Assembly (NCBI RefSeq): GCF_003939025.1
Contig: NZ_RQIH01000001.1
Coordinates: forward strand, 124,001-188,000
Origin: Rhizobium sophoriradicis
GTDB taxonomy: Bacteria; Pseudomonadota; Alphaproteobacteria; Rhizobiales; Rhizobiaceae
DNA length: 64,000 nt
Reading direction: 5' to 3'
Shown: piece after piece, positions 26,963-34,540 of the stretch
How the letters are laid out: each line of letters starts with the position of its first letter
How positions within the stretch are numbered: the stretch's first letter is position 1
The notes under the pieces: generated by a model
Database searches by the model: none
What the model saw: the letters and a program-made list of their open reading frames with translations, nothing else
What the model was told of the DNA's origin: nothing
Position numbers and translations under genes: made by a program

Positions 26963-27813
26963 GCGATGTAATGCAGTCCTCGCCGGCTGCGGCGCAGAGA
27001 GAGAACCGCCAGGTCAAGCTGGTGAAGATGGCCGGCTTCGGCGCCGGCGAGAGATCAACGGTGGCCATCAGTGTTGCCACTGCCCTGGCAATTCTGCTGC
27101 TGTGGTGGCTCGTCGCGGCCCTTGGCATAGTCCCTCACCTTTTCCTGCCGCGGCCCGATGAGGTGCTGACGCAGATCGGCGTCATCTATCGCGATGGTTA
27201 CGCCGGTGCGTCGCTTTCTGAACACGTCGCTGCAAGTCTGTTCCGCATCGTCGTCGCAGCGCTGATCGCCATCTCTGCCGGCATTCCGCTCGGATTGCTC
27301 ATGGGCCTGAACCGCTGGGCCAAAGGGGTGCTCGATGCGCCGATCGAGTTCTACTGGCCGCTTCCGCCGCTCTCCTACCTGCCGCTGATGATCATCTGGC
27401 TCGGGATCGGCGAAACCTCGAAGATCACGCTGCTGGTGCTGGCGATGTTTGCGCCGATCTGCCTTTCGGCCCAGGCCGGCGTTCGTTCGCTGCCGATCGA
27501 GCGCGTCAATGCCGCCCGTTCGCTGGGTGCCAACCGGCTACAGCTCTTCATCGACATCGTCCTGCCGTCGGCCCTGCCCGAAATCCTCACCGGCATCCGC
27601 ATTGCCCTCGGCGTCGGCTGGAGCACGCTAGTTGCGGCCGAATTGATCGCCTCTACGCGCGGGATCGGTTTCATGATCATGTCGGCGTCGCAGTTCCTGG
27701 CAACCGACGTTGTCTTTGTCGGCATCGCCATCATCGCGGTCTGCGCCTTCACCTTCTCGGCCGCCATCCGTTTCCTGGAGACCTACCTTGTACCCTGGAA
27801 AGGCAAGCTCTGA
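26959..27813 (+). CDS. tauC: Taurine/sulfonate ABC transporter permease
   Basis: A 284-residue inner-membrane permease with about six membrane segments; the first lies at about residues 32-54 ([18 protein letters not shown]). The EAA loop [20 protein letters not shown] and the following [14 protein letters not shown] are typical of TauC/SsuC. It is translationally coupled to tauB and ends the operon. Confidence 0.92.
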   Translation: MSDVMQSSPAAAQRENRQVKLVKMAGFGAGERSTVAISVATALAILLLWWLVAALGIVPHLFLPRPDEVLTQIGVIYRDGYAGASLSEHVAASLFRIVVAALIAISAGIPLGLLMGLNRWAKGVLDAPIEFYWPLPPLSYLPLMIIWLGIGETSKITLLVLAMFAPICLSAQAGVRSLPIERVNAARSLGANRLQLFIDIVLPSALPEILTGIRIALGVGWSTLVAAELIASTRGIGFMIMSASQFLATDVVFVGIAIIAVCAFTFSAAIRFLETYLVPWKGKL

Positions 27814-27839
27814 GGGAATGCAAGCAATTCCAAACGTCA

Positions 27840-27874
27840 AAGCGCCGCGGGTCAGAAGAGACGCAACGGCGCTT
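27840..27874. terminator. Possible bidirectional terminator hairpin
   Basis: AAGCGCCG (27840-27847) pairs with CGGCGCTT (27867-27874) between convergent tauC and the ChaC-like gene; the second arm overlaps the last codon of the latter. No U tract. Confidence 0.35.
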
Positions 27875-28643
27875 AACGGCTTTGCGTGATGTCGTTAAGG
27901 CCATGGATCGACAGGAGTTCGGCTGCGACGAGCTTCTGGAGGCGCCATAAATTGCGATCACGAATGCCGCGTTCTTCCAGATGCTTCACCGTCAGATAGA
28001 GATATTCGGCGCAGGAGCCCACGTGTCCGCAGGCCCTGGCAAGCACGCGCGCCACCGTCTCCAAGGGCAATTTCCGCGAAACGCGCTCCCCCTTCGGGCC
28101 GGCCCAGAAAACCAGCGCGCGCACGAAGCCATGTGCGGTCTCGACAAGAATCCAGCGAACCGTCGCCGCATCTTCGATCGTGCCGACCTCACGGCGGATC
28201 AAGCGTCGAATCTGGCCAAGGCGATCATCATCGGCAAGTCTGAACAGAATGCCGTTGCATCGTCCGCCCCGATCAAGAGCCATCATGAGGCCAGGCTGAG
28301 CCTGGGTTCCCCGCCAACGTGTCATCTTCAGGCAAAAAGACCGATGCCAACCCCTGGCTGCGCCGCGCTGCCACTCGACCGCATCGAAATCCGGCTTCCA
28401 TATCAATGATCCATAGGCGAAAACCCAGAGCGGCGCGCCGGCGGATTCCTGCAGCAGCCGCCTGGCGAACGTCTCCACCTCCATCTCGGTCAGCGGTGTC
28501 CGGTGCGGCTCGGGACCGGGATCAAGCTCGGGGCGAAGGCTGAGCGACACGAGCTCGTTCGTGAGAGCCATGCCGGTTGCGCCGAACATCCGGACCTCGC
28601 TTCGCCGCATCAAAGCCTGCCTATGCTCGGTGAAATCCCTCAC
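27873..28643 (-). CDS. ChaC-like gamma-glutamylcyclotransferase
   Basis: A 256-residue protein of the ChaC family, which degrades glutathione to 5-oxoproline and Cys-Gly. The substrate-loop motif VFAYGSLIWKPDF lies near residues 73-85, and the fold continues with RGWHRSFCLKMTRWRGT and the NGILFRL strand. A GTG start at 28643 is used, with GAAAG upstream; an internal ATG at residue 12 is possible. It ends a leftward operon that starts with an FMN reductase, so a role in releasing cysteine sulfur from glutathione fits the sulfur context. Confidence 0.85.
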   Translation of the reverse strand: MRDFTEHRQALMRRSEVRMFGATGMALTNELVSLSLRPELDPGPEPHRTPLTEMEVETFARRLLQESAGAPLWVFAYGSLIWKPDFDAVEWQRGAARGWHRSFCLKMTRWRGTQAQPGLMMALDRGGRCNGILFRLADDDRLGQIRRLIRREVGTIEDAATVRWILVETAHGFVRALVFWAGPKGERVSRKLPLETVARVLARACGHVGSCAEYLYLTVKHLEERGIRDRNLWRLQKLVAAELLSIHGLNDITQSR

Positions 28644-28646
28644 CTT

Positions 28647-28955
28647 TCAATGCACCGTAAATCTGGCCGCATCGGCCTGGCGCCGCTGCAGGCTGCGGAT
28701 CAACATCGCGGCCTCCCTGACGATTGCCGCAAATGTCGTATCGTCAGCCTCGGCGATCCTGCCAGTCATGTCGTGGATGATCGTCGTCAAATGAATGATC
28801 GAATGGCGATGTTGCGCCTCGTCAGGCCCAATTTCAGCATCGGCCATGGCAAGCAGCGTCTGCACCAGGCGCTCCATGGTTTGCCGGCGCCTGCTCCTCG
28901 GGTCGGCATTCGGATCTTCGCTGAGGCGCAGGAGATCGTCGATGATATCGGACAT
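28647..28955 (-). CDS. Conserved-looking hypothetical protein
   Basis: A 102-residue hydrophilic protein without recognised family. It is mainly helical and rich in charged residues (DDLLRLSEDPNADPRSRRRQ), with a His-rich stretch RHSIIHLTTIIHD. ATG 28955 gives a frame ending 3 bp before the ChaC-like start, and it starts 11 bp after the hydrolase stop, which supports expression within the operon. The open frame continues upstream into the hydrolase gene and was not used. Confidence 0.6.
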   Translation of the reverse strand: MSDIIDDLLRLSEDPNADPRSRRRQTMERLVQTLLAMADAEIGPDEAQHRHSIIHLTTIIHDMTGRIAEADDTTFAAIVREAAMLIRSLQRRQADAARFTVH

Positions 28956-28966
28956 TCCGCTTCCAT

Positions 28967-29548
28967 TCACATCGCAAAAGCCGGCCGCGCGAAAACGTTG
29001 CGCCTTCGATCGCCAGCGCGCATCTTCAAGGCATCCAGCAGCCGGTAACCGGTTCGCCAGCGGCCAAAACCGCTGGCGATATTGATGTGGCCGGCAAGGC
29101 CGATATTCCTGGTCTCGGCTTTCCACAGGCGGCCAAACAAGGTCAGCCGATCGACTGTCATGTAGGCGTCGTTCATGCTGCCGACGACGATGCTCGGAAA
29201 TGGCAGAGGCGCCGTCGGCATGCCGCCGAAGGCGATATGCCCGGGATGCAGATTTTCCGTGGCCGGGAGATCGCAGGGCGCAACGAGCAATGCTCCCTTC
29301 ACGCGGCGGGCAGCGCTTCGTCCGGCCAGCCTGGCGGCGAGCAGGCACCCGAGACTATGGGCAACCAGATAGGCTTCGCCAGCCTCTTCAAGCGCTTCTT
29401 CCAATCGCGGCAGCCAGCTGTCGAGGGTGGGATGATCCCAATCCTCCTGAGCGACAAAATGGCTGCCCGGCTGATCCTGCAGCCAGTGCTGTTGCCAATG
29501 CCCCTCTCCCGAGCCGAACAATCCGGGAAGAATGAGGACTTCGCTCAT
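28967..29548 (-). CDS. Small alpha/beta hydrolase (RBBP9/YdeN-like)
   Basis: A 193-residue serine hydrolase: EVLILPGLFGSGEGHWQQHW at the start, the nucleophile motif AHSLGC at about residues 79-84, VVGSMNDAYM with the probable acid and GHINIASGFG with the catalytic His. These features are those of the RBBP9/YdeN family (PF06821). The substrate is unknown. ATG 29548 overlaps the stop of the small upstream membrane protein gene (CAATGA), so the two are coupled. Confidence 0.85.
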   Translation of the reverse strand: MSEVLILPGLFGSGEGHWQQHWLQDQPGSHFVAQEDWDHPTLDSWLPRLEEALEEAGEAYLVAHSLGCLLAARLAGRSAARRVKGALLVAPCDLPATENLHPGHIAFGGMPTAPLPFPSIVVGSMNDAYMTVDRLTLFGRLWKAETRNIGLAGHINIASGFGRWRTGYRLLDALKMRAGDRRRNVFARPAFAM

Positions 29549-29697
29549 TGGATCAGCCCGATTACCAGCGCGAAGAGGAAGGTGAAGGAACCGACGATCG
29601 TGCATATTCCGGCCGCATGCCTGAGCTGCGATATGAGGTTTCCTGTTGCTCTTCTGGTGTCGTGCCGACTGACGCCGGTCTCAACAGCAATCGCCAT
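29545..29697 (-). CDS. Small single-span membrane protein, unknown function
   Basis: A 50-residue protein reading MAIAVETGVSRHD at the start and ending with a hydrophobic segment (ICTIVGSFTFLFALVIGLIQ, residues 31-50) that should span the membrane. GAGGAGGG about 7-8 bases before ATG 29697 is a very strong ribosome-binding site, and the stop overlaps the start of the hydrolase gene, so it is probably a real gene. The frame was missed by length thresholds. No family is recognised. Confidence 0.65.
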   Translation of the reverse strand: MAIAVETGVSRHDTRRATGNLISQLRHAAGICTIVGSFTFLFALVIGLIQ

Positions 29698-29710
29698 CCC
29701 GCCACCCTCC

Positions 29711-29875
29711 TCAATACCAAAGTCCAGGCATCGAGCCCCAATAGTGAAGCTCGTATTCGCGCGCCGACCGGTCCTGCTGCTCGTCGCGGGTGACCATTGC
29801 GTCGGCAGGCTTTCGCAGCTGGCGCTGGAAGCGGGCGATCGCAGCCTTCAGCCAGAGATGGAAATCAAGCTTCAT
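29711..29875 (-). CDS. Small hypothetical protein
   Basis: A 54-residue basic and aromatic-rich protein (starts MKLDFHLWLKAAIARFQRQL; ends GSMPGLWY). AGGAGGT stands five bases before ATG 29875, and the stop is 13 bp before the next small gene. The hydrophilic middle (TRDEQQDRSAREYELHYWG) gives no hint of function. Position and ribosome-binding site support it as part of the FMN-reductase operon. Confidence 0.62.
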   Translation of the reverse strand: MKLDFHLWLKAAIARFQRQLRKPADAMVTRDEQQDRSAREYELHYWGSMPGLWY

Positions 29876-29887
29876 GCGAACCTCCTG

Positions 29888-30076
29888 TCAGGAACTGGTA
29901 GGTTGGACAATCAACGAATGACGTTGCGCATTGGCGAGAAGATCGCGCAGCGATGCAGTCGGCCCGTAGAGCATAAGCAGGCGGTTCTCCTCGCGCTTGG
30001 CCAGCCGATATCGGCGGGCAAAGTCAAAGACACTCCAGATTTGCTCGCTTGATCCCGGCGGGCCTGCATCATCCAT
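29888..30076 (-). CDS. Small hypothetical protein
   Basis: A 62-residue protein of no recognised family with a conserved-looking core SVFDFARRYRLAKREENRLL. AGGAGG lies six bases before ATG 30076, which was preferred over upstream starts of the same open frame inside the FMN reductase gene. It is 12 bp from the next small gene and 34 bp after the reductase, so it is probably co-transcribed. Confidence 0.62.
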   Translation of the reverse strand: MDDAGPPGSSEQIWSVFDFARRYRLAKREENRLLMLYGPTASLRDLLANAQRHSLIVQPTSS

Positions 30077-30110
30077 CGCTGCCTCCTGAGAACGAATTTC
30101 GTGACGCGCC

Positions 30111-30671
30111 TTATTCGGCCGCCGCAACTGCCGGTCTTGTCTCTGGAAAGAAGGCCGACAATTCGCCGACCACTTCGCCGATGCGGTTCGAAAGCGCATC
30201 GGATGAAACCGCGTAATCCGCAAAATCACGGTCGGACGCATAGACGGCAGTCGGCAGCGTATGGGCCATGAAGAAACCGAACAGCGGCCGAAGCTGATGC
30301 TCGACCATCAAGGCATGCCGGTCGCCGCCGCCGGTTGCCGTAATGATGATCGGCTTCGCGCGAAGCTCCTGTGGATCGATGAGATCGATGAGGTGTTTGA
30401 AAAGGCCGGGGTAGGAGCCCTTGTAAGTCGGCGAACCAATAATCAACACGTCGGCCCTTACGATCTCGTCGACGACTCGCCTGGCCTGCTCGTCGAGGTC
30501 CTTGCGCCACAAGGCGCCGCCCAGCGACGGACCGACATCGTGCAGATCATAGGTTTTGCTCGAAAAGCCGTATCTGATGCTGGCGCGTTCGGCGACATGC
30601 CGGACGAGCGCCAATGTCTTCGATGGGCGGTTGAAGCTGCCGGCAATGCCGACGAGTTTGAAACCTGACAT
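30111..30671 (-). CDS. NADPH-dependent FMN reductase, SsuE-like
   Basis: A 186-residue flavodoxin-fold reductase. LVGIAGSFNRPSKTLALVRH at the start is the phosphate-binding loop for FMN, and IGSPTYKGSYPGLFKHLIDL is the second signature. SsuE-type enzymes provide reduced FMN to alkanesulfonate monooxygenase. Here several LLM monooxygenases are encoded within 10 kb on the same strand, and tauABC lies nearby. ATG 30671 has AGAGGA upstream. It begins a leftward operon of seven genes ending with ChaC. Confidence 0.88.
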   Translation of the reverse strand: MSGFKLVGIAGSFNRPSKTLALVRHVAERASIRYGFSSKTYDLHDVGPSLGGALWRKDLDEQARRVVDEIVRADVLIIGSPTYKGSYPGLFKHLIDLIDPQELRAKPIIITATGGGDRHALMVEHQLRPLFGFFMAHTLPTAVYASDRDFADYAVSSDALSNRIGEVVGELSAFFPETRPAVAAAE

Positions 30672-30701
30672 GGTTTTTCCTCTCTGTGGTTGCTTCAAAT
30701 A

Positions 30702-30718
30702 TTGTCTATAAAATTACT
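30702..30718. promoter_or_regulatory. AT-rich element upstream of the FMN reductase operon
   Basis: TTGTCTATAAAATTACT (reverse strand ATTTTATAGACAA) lies about 30 bp upstream of the start. It resembles elements at 24995-25010 and 40536-40559. Confidence 0.35.
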
Positions 30719-30779
30719 CGATTAAAGGAATGTGCATCTCTCCTTCGGGGTCCGATTGAAAAAAGATTCGCCTTTAAGT

Positions 30780-31376
30780 CTACGGTCTGTCGCCTCGCAG
30801 ATGACGCTCGAGGAAGGGCAGGTTGTCCTGGCCCCAATAGAGCTCCCCGTCATAGATATAACTGGGAAAACCGAAGACGCCGCTGTCGCGCGCATGCACC
30901 CGGTCTGCCGACCACTTGTTCTGAACGTCGTCGTGGGCTTGGCGCCTGAGAAGCGCTGCGCCGTCGAAACCTGCTGATGTAACGATCGCCTCGCGTATAT
31001 CAGCCTTGCCGATATCCCTGGCCTCGCTCCAAAAAGCATGCTGCAGGGCGCGGGCAATGCCAATCCAATCCTGCCCGTCGAGATAGGCGGCGATCACGAA
31101 GAGGGAGGCCGGCGTCGGATCGCTGAGCTCCGGCCGATGTTCGAGCAGCAGTTCCTTGCCACGCACGCGCGCCCAGCGTTTGAGGTCCCGCGTCCAATAG
31201 GCGCGGCGGATCTCCGGCCGGTTGCGCGAGAAGATGCCACCATTCTCCTCGACCACCGTCGTCAGATAAGGCGTGACGACGACGTCATTCTTCGCTGCCA
31301 GTTCGGTAAAGGCATCGAAGCCGATGTGGGACCAGGGCGAGCCGATCGAAAAGAAATATTCCACCGATTTGGTCAC
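30780..31376 (-). CDS. DsbA-family protein, 2-hydroxychromene-2-carboxylate isomerase-like
   Basis: A 198-residue thioredoxin-fold protein of the HCCA isomerase/GST-kappa group: FFSIGSPWSHIGFDAFTELA at the N-terminus, where a Ser-containing loop replaces the CxxC of DsbA, and SGVFGFPSYIYDGELYWGQD near the C-terminus with the cis-Pro. Such proteins often work with glutathione. It is the last gene of the nine-gene S-cysteine operon; a glutaredoxin-like protein occurs in the comparable Bacillus cluster. The start is GTG 31376 with AGGAG upstream. Confidence 0.82.
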   Translation of the reverse strand: MTKSVEYFFSIGSPWSHIGFDAFTELAAKNDVVVTPYLTTVVEENGGIFSRNRPEIRRAYWTRDLKRWARVRGKELLLEHRPELSDPTPASLFVIAAYLDGQDWIGIARALQHAFWSEARDIGKADIREAIVTSAGFDGAALLRRQAHDDVQNKWSADRVHARDSGVFGFPSYIYDGELYWGQDNLPFLERHLRGDRP

Positions 31377-31442
31377 TGACGAATGCTCCTGCTAGGATGA
31401 TTGTTTGATGGCGAATGGGTGACGTCGTCTGCCGACGGCCCC

Positions 31443-32477
31443 TCAGGAAGCGGCCCGAATTTCCGGCTGCGCTTTCCATCCGAGCTCCGGGGCGATTCTT
31501 GTGACGAAGTCGTGGAGGATCTGGCGGTATTCCTCGTGCTCGAACTCGTAAGGGAGCTCCAGCCGCAACTCGCTGACCTCGGGCAGGATCGGATCGGCGA
31601 AAAGCCGCTCCAAGATTTCTTCCGATGTGCCGACGATATCGCGGGCGAACAAGGTACGCCGCTCGCCCTGCGGCGAAAGCGTTCGCTGATGGCGGCCGTC
31701 GGCATAATCGCGGTAGCGGCGCCGCGTTGCCGCATCGGCGCTGTCGAAAGGCACGATGACGCGGCCGAGCGCGACGCGGCGCGGCGTTCCAGAGTCGCGA
31801 TAGGTTTTAATCAGCCTGGATTGGGCAACGAAGAAATCGTCGGTCCCCTCCCCCGTTATCACATTCCCGGTCAACAGGTTGAAGCCGTTGCGGCCGGCCC
31901 AGCCGGCCGAACGCTGCGACCCGCCGCCATACCAGATTCGGTCAATCAGTCCTTTGGCATAGGGCTGCAGGCGCGGCCGCTGCGGGCCAAGGGGCGTCTT
32001 GATAAGGGTCTCGTCGTCGCCGAGATAGGTGCCGCGCAGATTGTCGGCAAAACGCAGCACGCGGTCATGCGAGAAATCGTAGCTCGTCCAGTCACCGTCG
32101 AAGGCGAGCGGGCCGATCAGCTCGGCATGCAGCGGCCGGCCGGCGCTGACGCCGATATTCAGCCGTCCGCGTGAGAGGACATCAACCGTGGCAAGGTCCT
32201 CGGCCAACCGGTAGGGGCTCTCATAGCCGATCGGAATGACCGCCGTTCCGAGCTCGATCCGGCTGGTGCGCTGGGTGGCCGCCGCAAGAAAGGCGCTGGC
32301 GGAGGAGATCCCCGGCTCCAGGTGCCGCTGGCGGACCCAGGCGCTGTCGAAGCCGAGTTTCTCGCCATAATGCAGTTCCTGGAGCGCCTGCTCCAGTCCC
32401 GACAAGGGATCATCGCCGGAATAGTTGCCGGGGGTGAGGAAGCCGATATGGCTGATCGATATATCGCCGCCGCTCAT
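31443..32477 (-). CDS. LLM-class flavin-dependent oxidoreductase
   Basis: A 344-residue luciferase-like enzyme: ISHIGFLTPGNYSGDDPLSG, EKLGFDSAWVRQRHLEPG and SRIELGTAVIPIGYESPYRLAEDLA follow the bacterial-luciferase fold. A C-terminal segment FARDIVGTSEEILERLFADP is typical of putative FMN-dependent oxidoreductases. ATG 32477 follows the binding-protein stop by 17 bp. It is one of three LLM enzymes in this operon; the substrate is probably an S-substituted amino acid or its N-acyl derivative. Confidence 0.85.
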   Translation of the reverse strand: MSGGDISISHIGFLTPGNYSGDDPLSGLEQALQELHYGEKLGFDSAWVRQRHLEPGISSASAFLAAATQRTSRIELGTAVIPIGYESPYRLAEDLATVDVLSRGRLNIGVSAGRPLHAELIGPLAFDGDWTSYDFSHDRVLRFADNLRGTYLGDDETLIKTPLGPQRPRLQPYAKGLIDRIWYGGGSQRSAGWAGRNGFNLLTGNVITGEGTDDFFVAQSRLIKTYRDSGTPRRVALGRVIVPFDSADAATRRRYRDYADGRHQRTLSPQGERRTLFARDIVGTSEEILERLFADPILPEVSELRLELPYEFEHEEYRQILHDFVTRIAPELGWKAQPEIRAAS

Positions 32478-32494
32478 GTCATGTCTTCCGCTGA

Positions 32495-33433
32495 TCAATA
32501 TTTCGGCAGGCCGGGCGGATTGGTCTCGGATGCCGGCAAGGCTTCTTCGGAAAGATGCCAATGGTCGAGAATTCTTGCATAGGTGCCGTCCTTAATGAGG
32601 CCATTGGTGGCGATGGTCAGCGCATCGGCGAGCCCGCTTCCCTTGCGGGTGGCGATGGCGACATCCGATCGATCCGGCCAGCCGGCGCTCAGCGTGCCCA
32701 CCCGCTTGATGTTCTTGTCGCGCGCCGCGATGAAAACGAGTTGGGCATGCGGCTGGACGATGACATCGGCGCGACCCGAACGCAGCGCAAGAAGGCTCGC
32801 CGCCTCGTCGTCGTAATATTGCAGTTCGATTGGCTTCAGGCCTGCGGCGACGTCCTCTTCGCTCCACTTAACCAGGATACGCTCCTGGTTGGTGCCGGCG
32901 CCGACGATGATCCTCAGACCCGCCGCATCCTTCGGTTCCTTGATCGAGGTGATGGGATTGTCAGATTTCACGAAGAAACCATGCAGGCCCTGGCGGTAGG
33001 TGGAGAAATCGAACTTCTCCTTGCGCTGCTCGGTTACGCCGACATTGGAGATGACGGCATCATATTTGCCCGATGTAAGGCCGAGCGGCCAGTCGATCCA
33101 GGCGACCGGGACGATCTCCAGCGTCAGGCCGAGGCTGTCGGCGATGGCATAGGCGTAATCGGGATCGGCGCCGACCACGGTTTTGGCGTCGGTGGCATAG
33201 GTCGCAAGCGGCGGGCCGCCGGGGCTGACGGCGATGGTGAACTTGCCTGGTGTGACAAACTTGAATTCCCTAGGGATCGCAGCGATCGCCGCATCGTTCC
33301 TGGCTGCAGGAAGCCTGCCCGGCTGTTGCGGGCTCAGGTCAAAATCATCGGCCGCATGGGCGGCACTGAGGCCAGTCAAGGCTGACGTCAGCGCCGCGAA
33401 GAAAAAGCTGCGGATATCAAGAAAATTCGCCAC
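32495..33433 (-). CDS. Amino-acid-type ABC transporter binding protein (second copy)
   Basis: A 312-residue family-3 binding protein with a signal peptide ending near AHA-ADD (about residue 28). It is a clear paralogue of the next gene: both contain DWPLGLTSGK, DAVISN, AAGLKPIE, QYYDD and TNPPGLPK. Two adjacent binding proteins of this kind also occur in the Bacillus ytm cluster (ytmJ/ytmK). The start is GTG 33433 with CGGAGA upstream. Together with the fused permease-ATPase it should import S-modified cysteine compounds. Confidence 0.87.
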   Translation of the reverse strand: MANFLDIRSFFFAALTSALTGLSAAHAADDFDLSPQQPGRLPAARNDAAIAAIPREFKFVTPGKFTIAVSPGGPPLATYATDAKTVVGADPDYAYAIADSLGLTLEIVPVAWIDWPLGLTSGKYDAVISNVGVTEQRKEKFDFSTYRQGLHGFFVKSDNPITSIKEPKDAAGLRIIVGAGTNQERILVKWSEEDVAAGLKPIELQYYDDEAASLLALRSGRADVIVQPHAQLVFIAARDKNIKRVGTLSAGWPDRSDVAIATRKGSGLADALTIATNGLIKDGTYARILDHWHLSEEALPASETNPPGLPKY

Positions 33434-33465
33434 GTTCGATATGTCTCCGTTTGCAGTGGAAGGCA

Positions 33466-33497
33466 GGGACGGACCAGCTCAAACGGCCGTCCGTCCC
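33466..33497 (-). promoter_or_regulatory. Intercistronic hairpin between the two binding-protein genes
   Basis: GGGACGGAC (33466-33474) pairs perfectly with GTCCGTCCC (33489-33497), directly after the stop of the first binding-protein gene. Confidence 0.55.
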
Positions 33498-33504
33498 GTA
33501 AACA

Positions 33505-34449
33505 TTACGAACCGCTCTTCGGCAGGCCGGGCGGGTTGGTCTGGGCCTTGTCGATCGCCTCCGGACCGAGATTCCAGGTGTCGAGGATCTTCTTGTAAGC
33601 GCCGCTGGCGATCAGATCGTTGACGACATTGGTGACGGGCGCCGCCAGACCGCTGCCCTTGTGCGTGGTGACGGCGATTTCGGCGGTGATCGGCCAGCCG
33701 CCGCTGACGGTGCCGACAAGTTTGGTCTTGCCGTTGATTCCCGCCGCATAGGCCTGGGTGGCGTTGACGCTGAAGACGGCATCGGCCCTGCCGGACTGAA
33801 CGGCGAGGTCCTTCACCGCATCGTCGTCGTAATATTGGACCTCGATCGGCTTCAGGCCGGCCGCGACGTTCTGGCGGTCCCATTCGAGCAGGATCTTCTC
33901 CTGGTTGGTTCCGGCATCGGTAATGACCTTCAGGCCAGCAATATCCTTCGGCGCCTTGATCGATGTGATCGGGTTCTCGGCCCTGACGTAGAAACCGAGC
34001 TCATCCTTGCGGTAGGTCGAGAAATCGAACTTTTGCTTGCGCTCTTCCGTCACCGTGACGTTCGAGATCACAGCATCGAACTTGCCGGAGGTGAGCCCCA
34101 GCGGCCAATCGGCCCAAGCGACGGAAACGAGATTGAGCTTCAGGCCCAGGCTGTCGGCAATCGCCTGCGCAAGATCGACGTCATAACCGATGACGGTCTT
34201 GGAATCGGAGGCATAGTCGTGCAGGGGCAGATTGCCGCTCGAGCTGATGCCGACGGTGAAGACTCCGTTTTCAACAAACTTGAAGTCCTTGATTTCAGCG
34301 ATGCGCTTCTCGTTCTTCTCCACCCGCAGCCGGTTCGGCTGTTCGGGGCCGAGATCGAACTTCTGCTGCGCCTGAGCGGAACCGAAACCGATCGCTCCAA
34401 TGGCGACGGCTCCCGCTATGAGAAGCCTAACTCTATCTGTAAATGCCAT
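33505..34449 (-). CDS. Amino-acid-type ABC transporter binding protein (first copy)
   Basis: A 314-residue family-3 periplasmic binding protein with signal peptide (VRLLIAGAVAIGAIGFGSAQA, cleaved near residue 27). The ligand-binding lobes show DSKTVIGYDVDLAQAIADSL and SGKFDAVISNVTVTEERKQK. ATG 34449 is preceded by GGAGAAGGGG. It is more similar to the neighbouring copy than to other binding proteins in the window, so the pair arose by tandem duplication. Confidence 0.88.
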   Translation of the reverse strand: MAFTDRVRLLIAGAVAIGAIGFGSAQAQQKFDLGPEQPNRLRVEKNEKRIAEIKDFKFVENGVFTVGISSSGNLPLHDYASDSKTVIGYDVDLAQAIADSLGLKLNLVSVAWADWPLGLTSGKFDAVISNVTVTEERKQKFDFSTYRKDELGFYVRAENPITSIKAPKDIAGLKVITDAGTNQEKILLEWDRQNVAAGLKPIEVQYYDDDAVKDLAVQSGRADAVFSVNATQAYAAGINGKTKLVGTVSGGWPITAEIAVTTHKGSGLAAPVTNVVNDLIASGAYKKILDTWNLGPEAIDKAQTNPPGLPKSGS

Positions 34450-34540
34450 GCCCCTTCTCCATTTCATCTTACGGTTGTGGTTATTGTCATTCGACCAAGC
34501 CGCCCGTCGCGGCCCGGCATTTCGCAAGCGCTGTCAGGCG

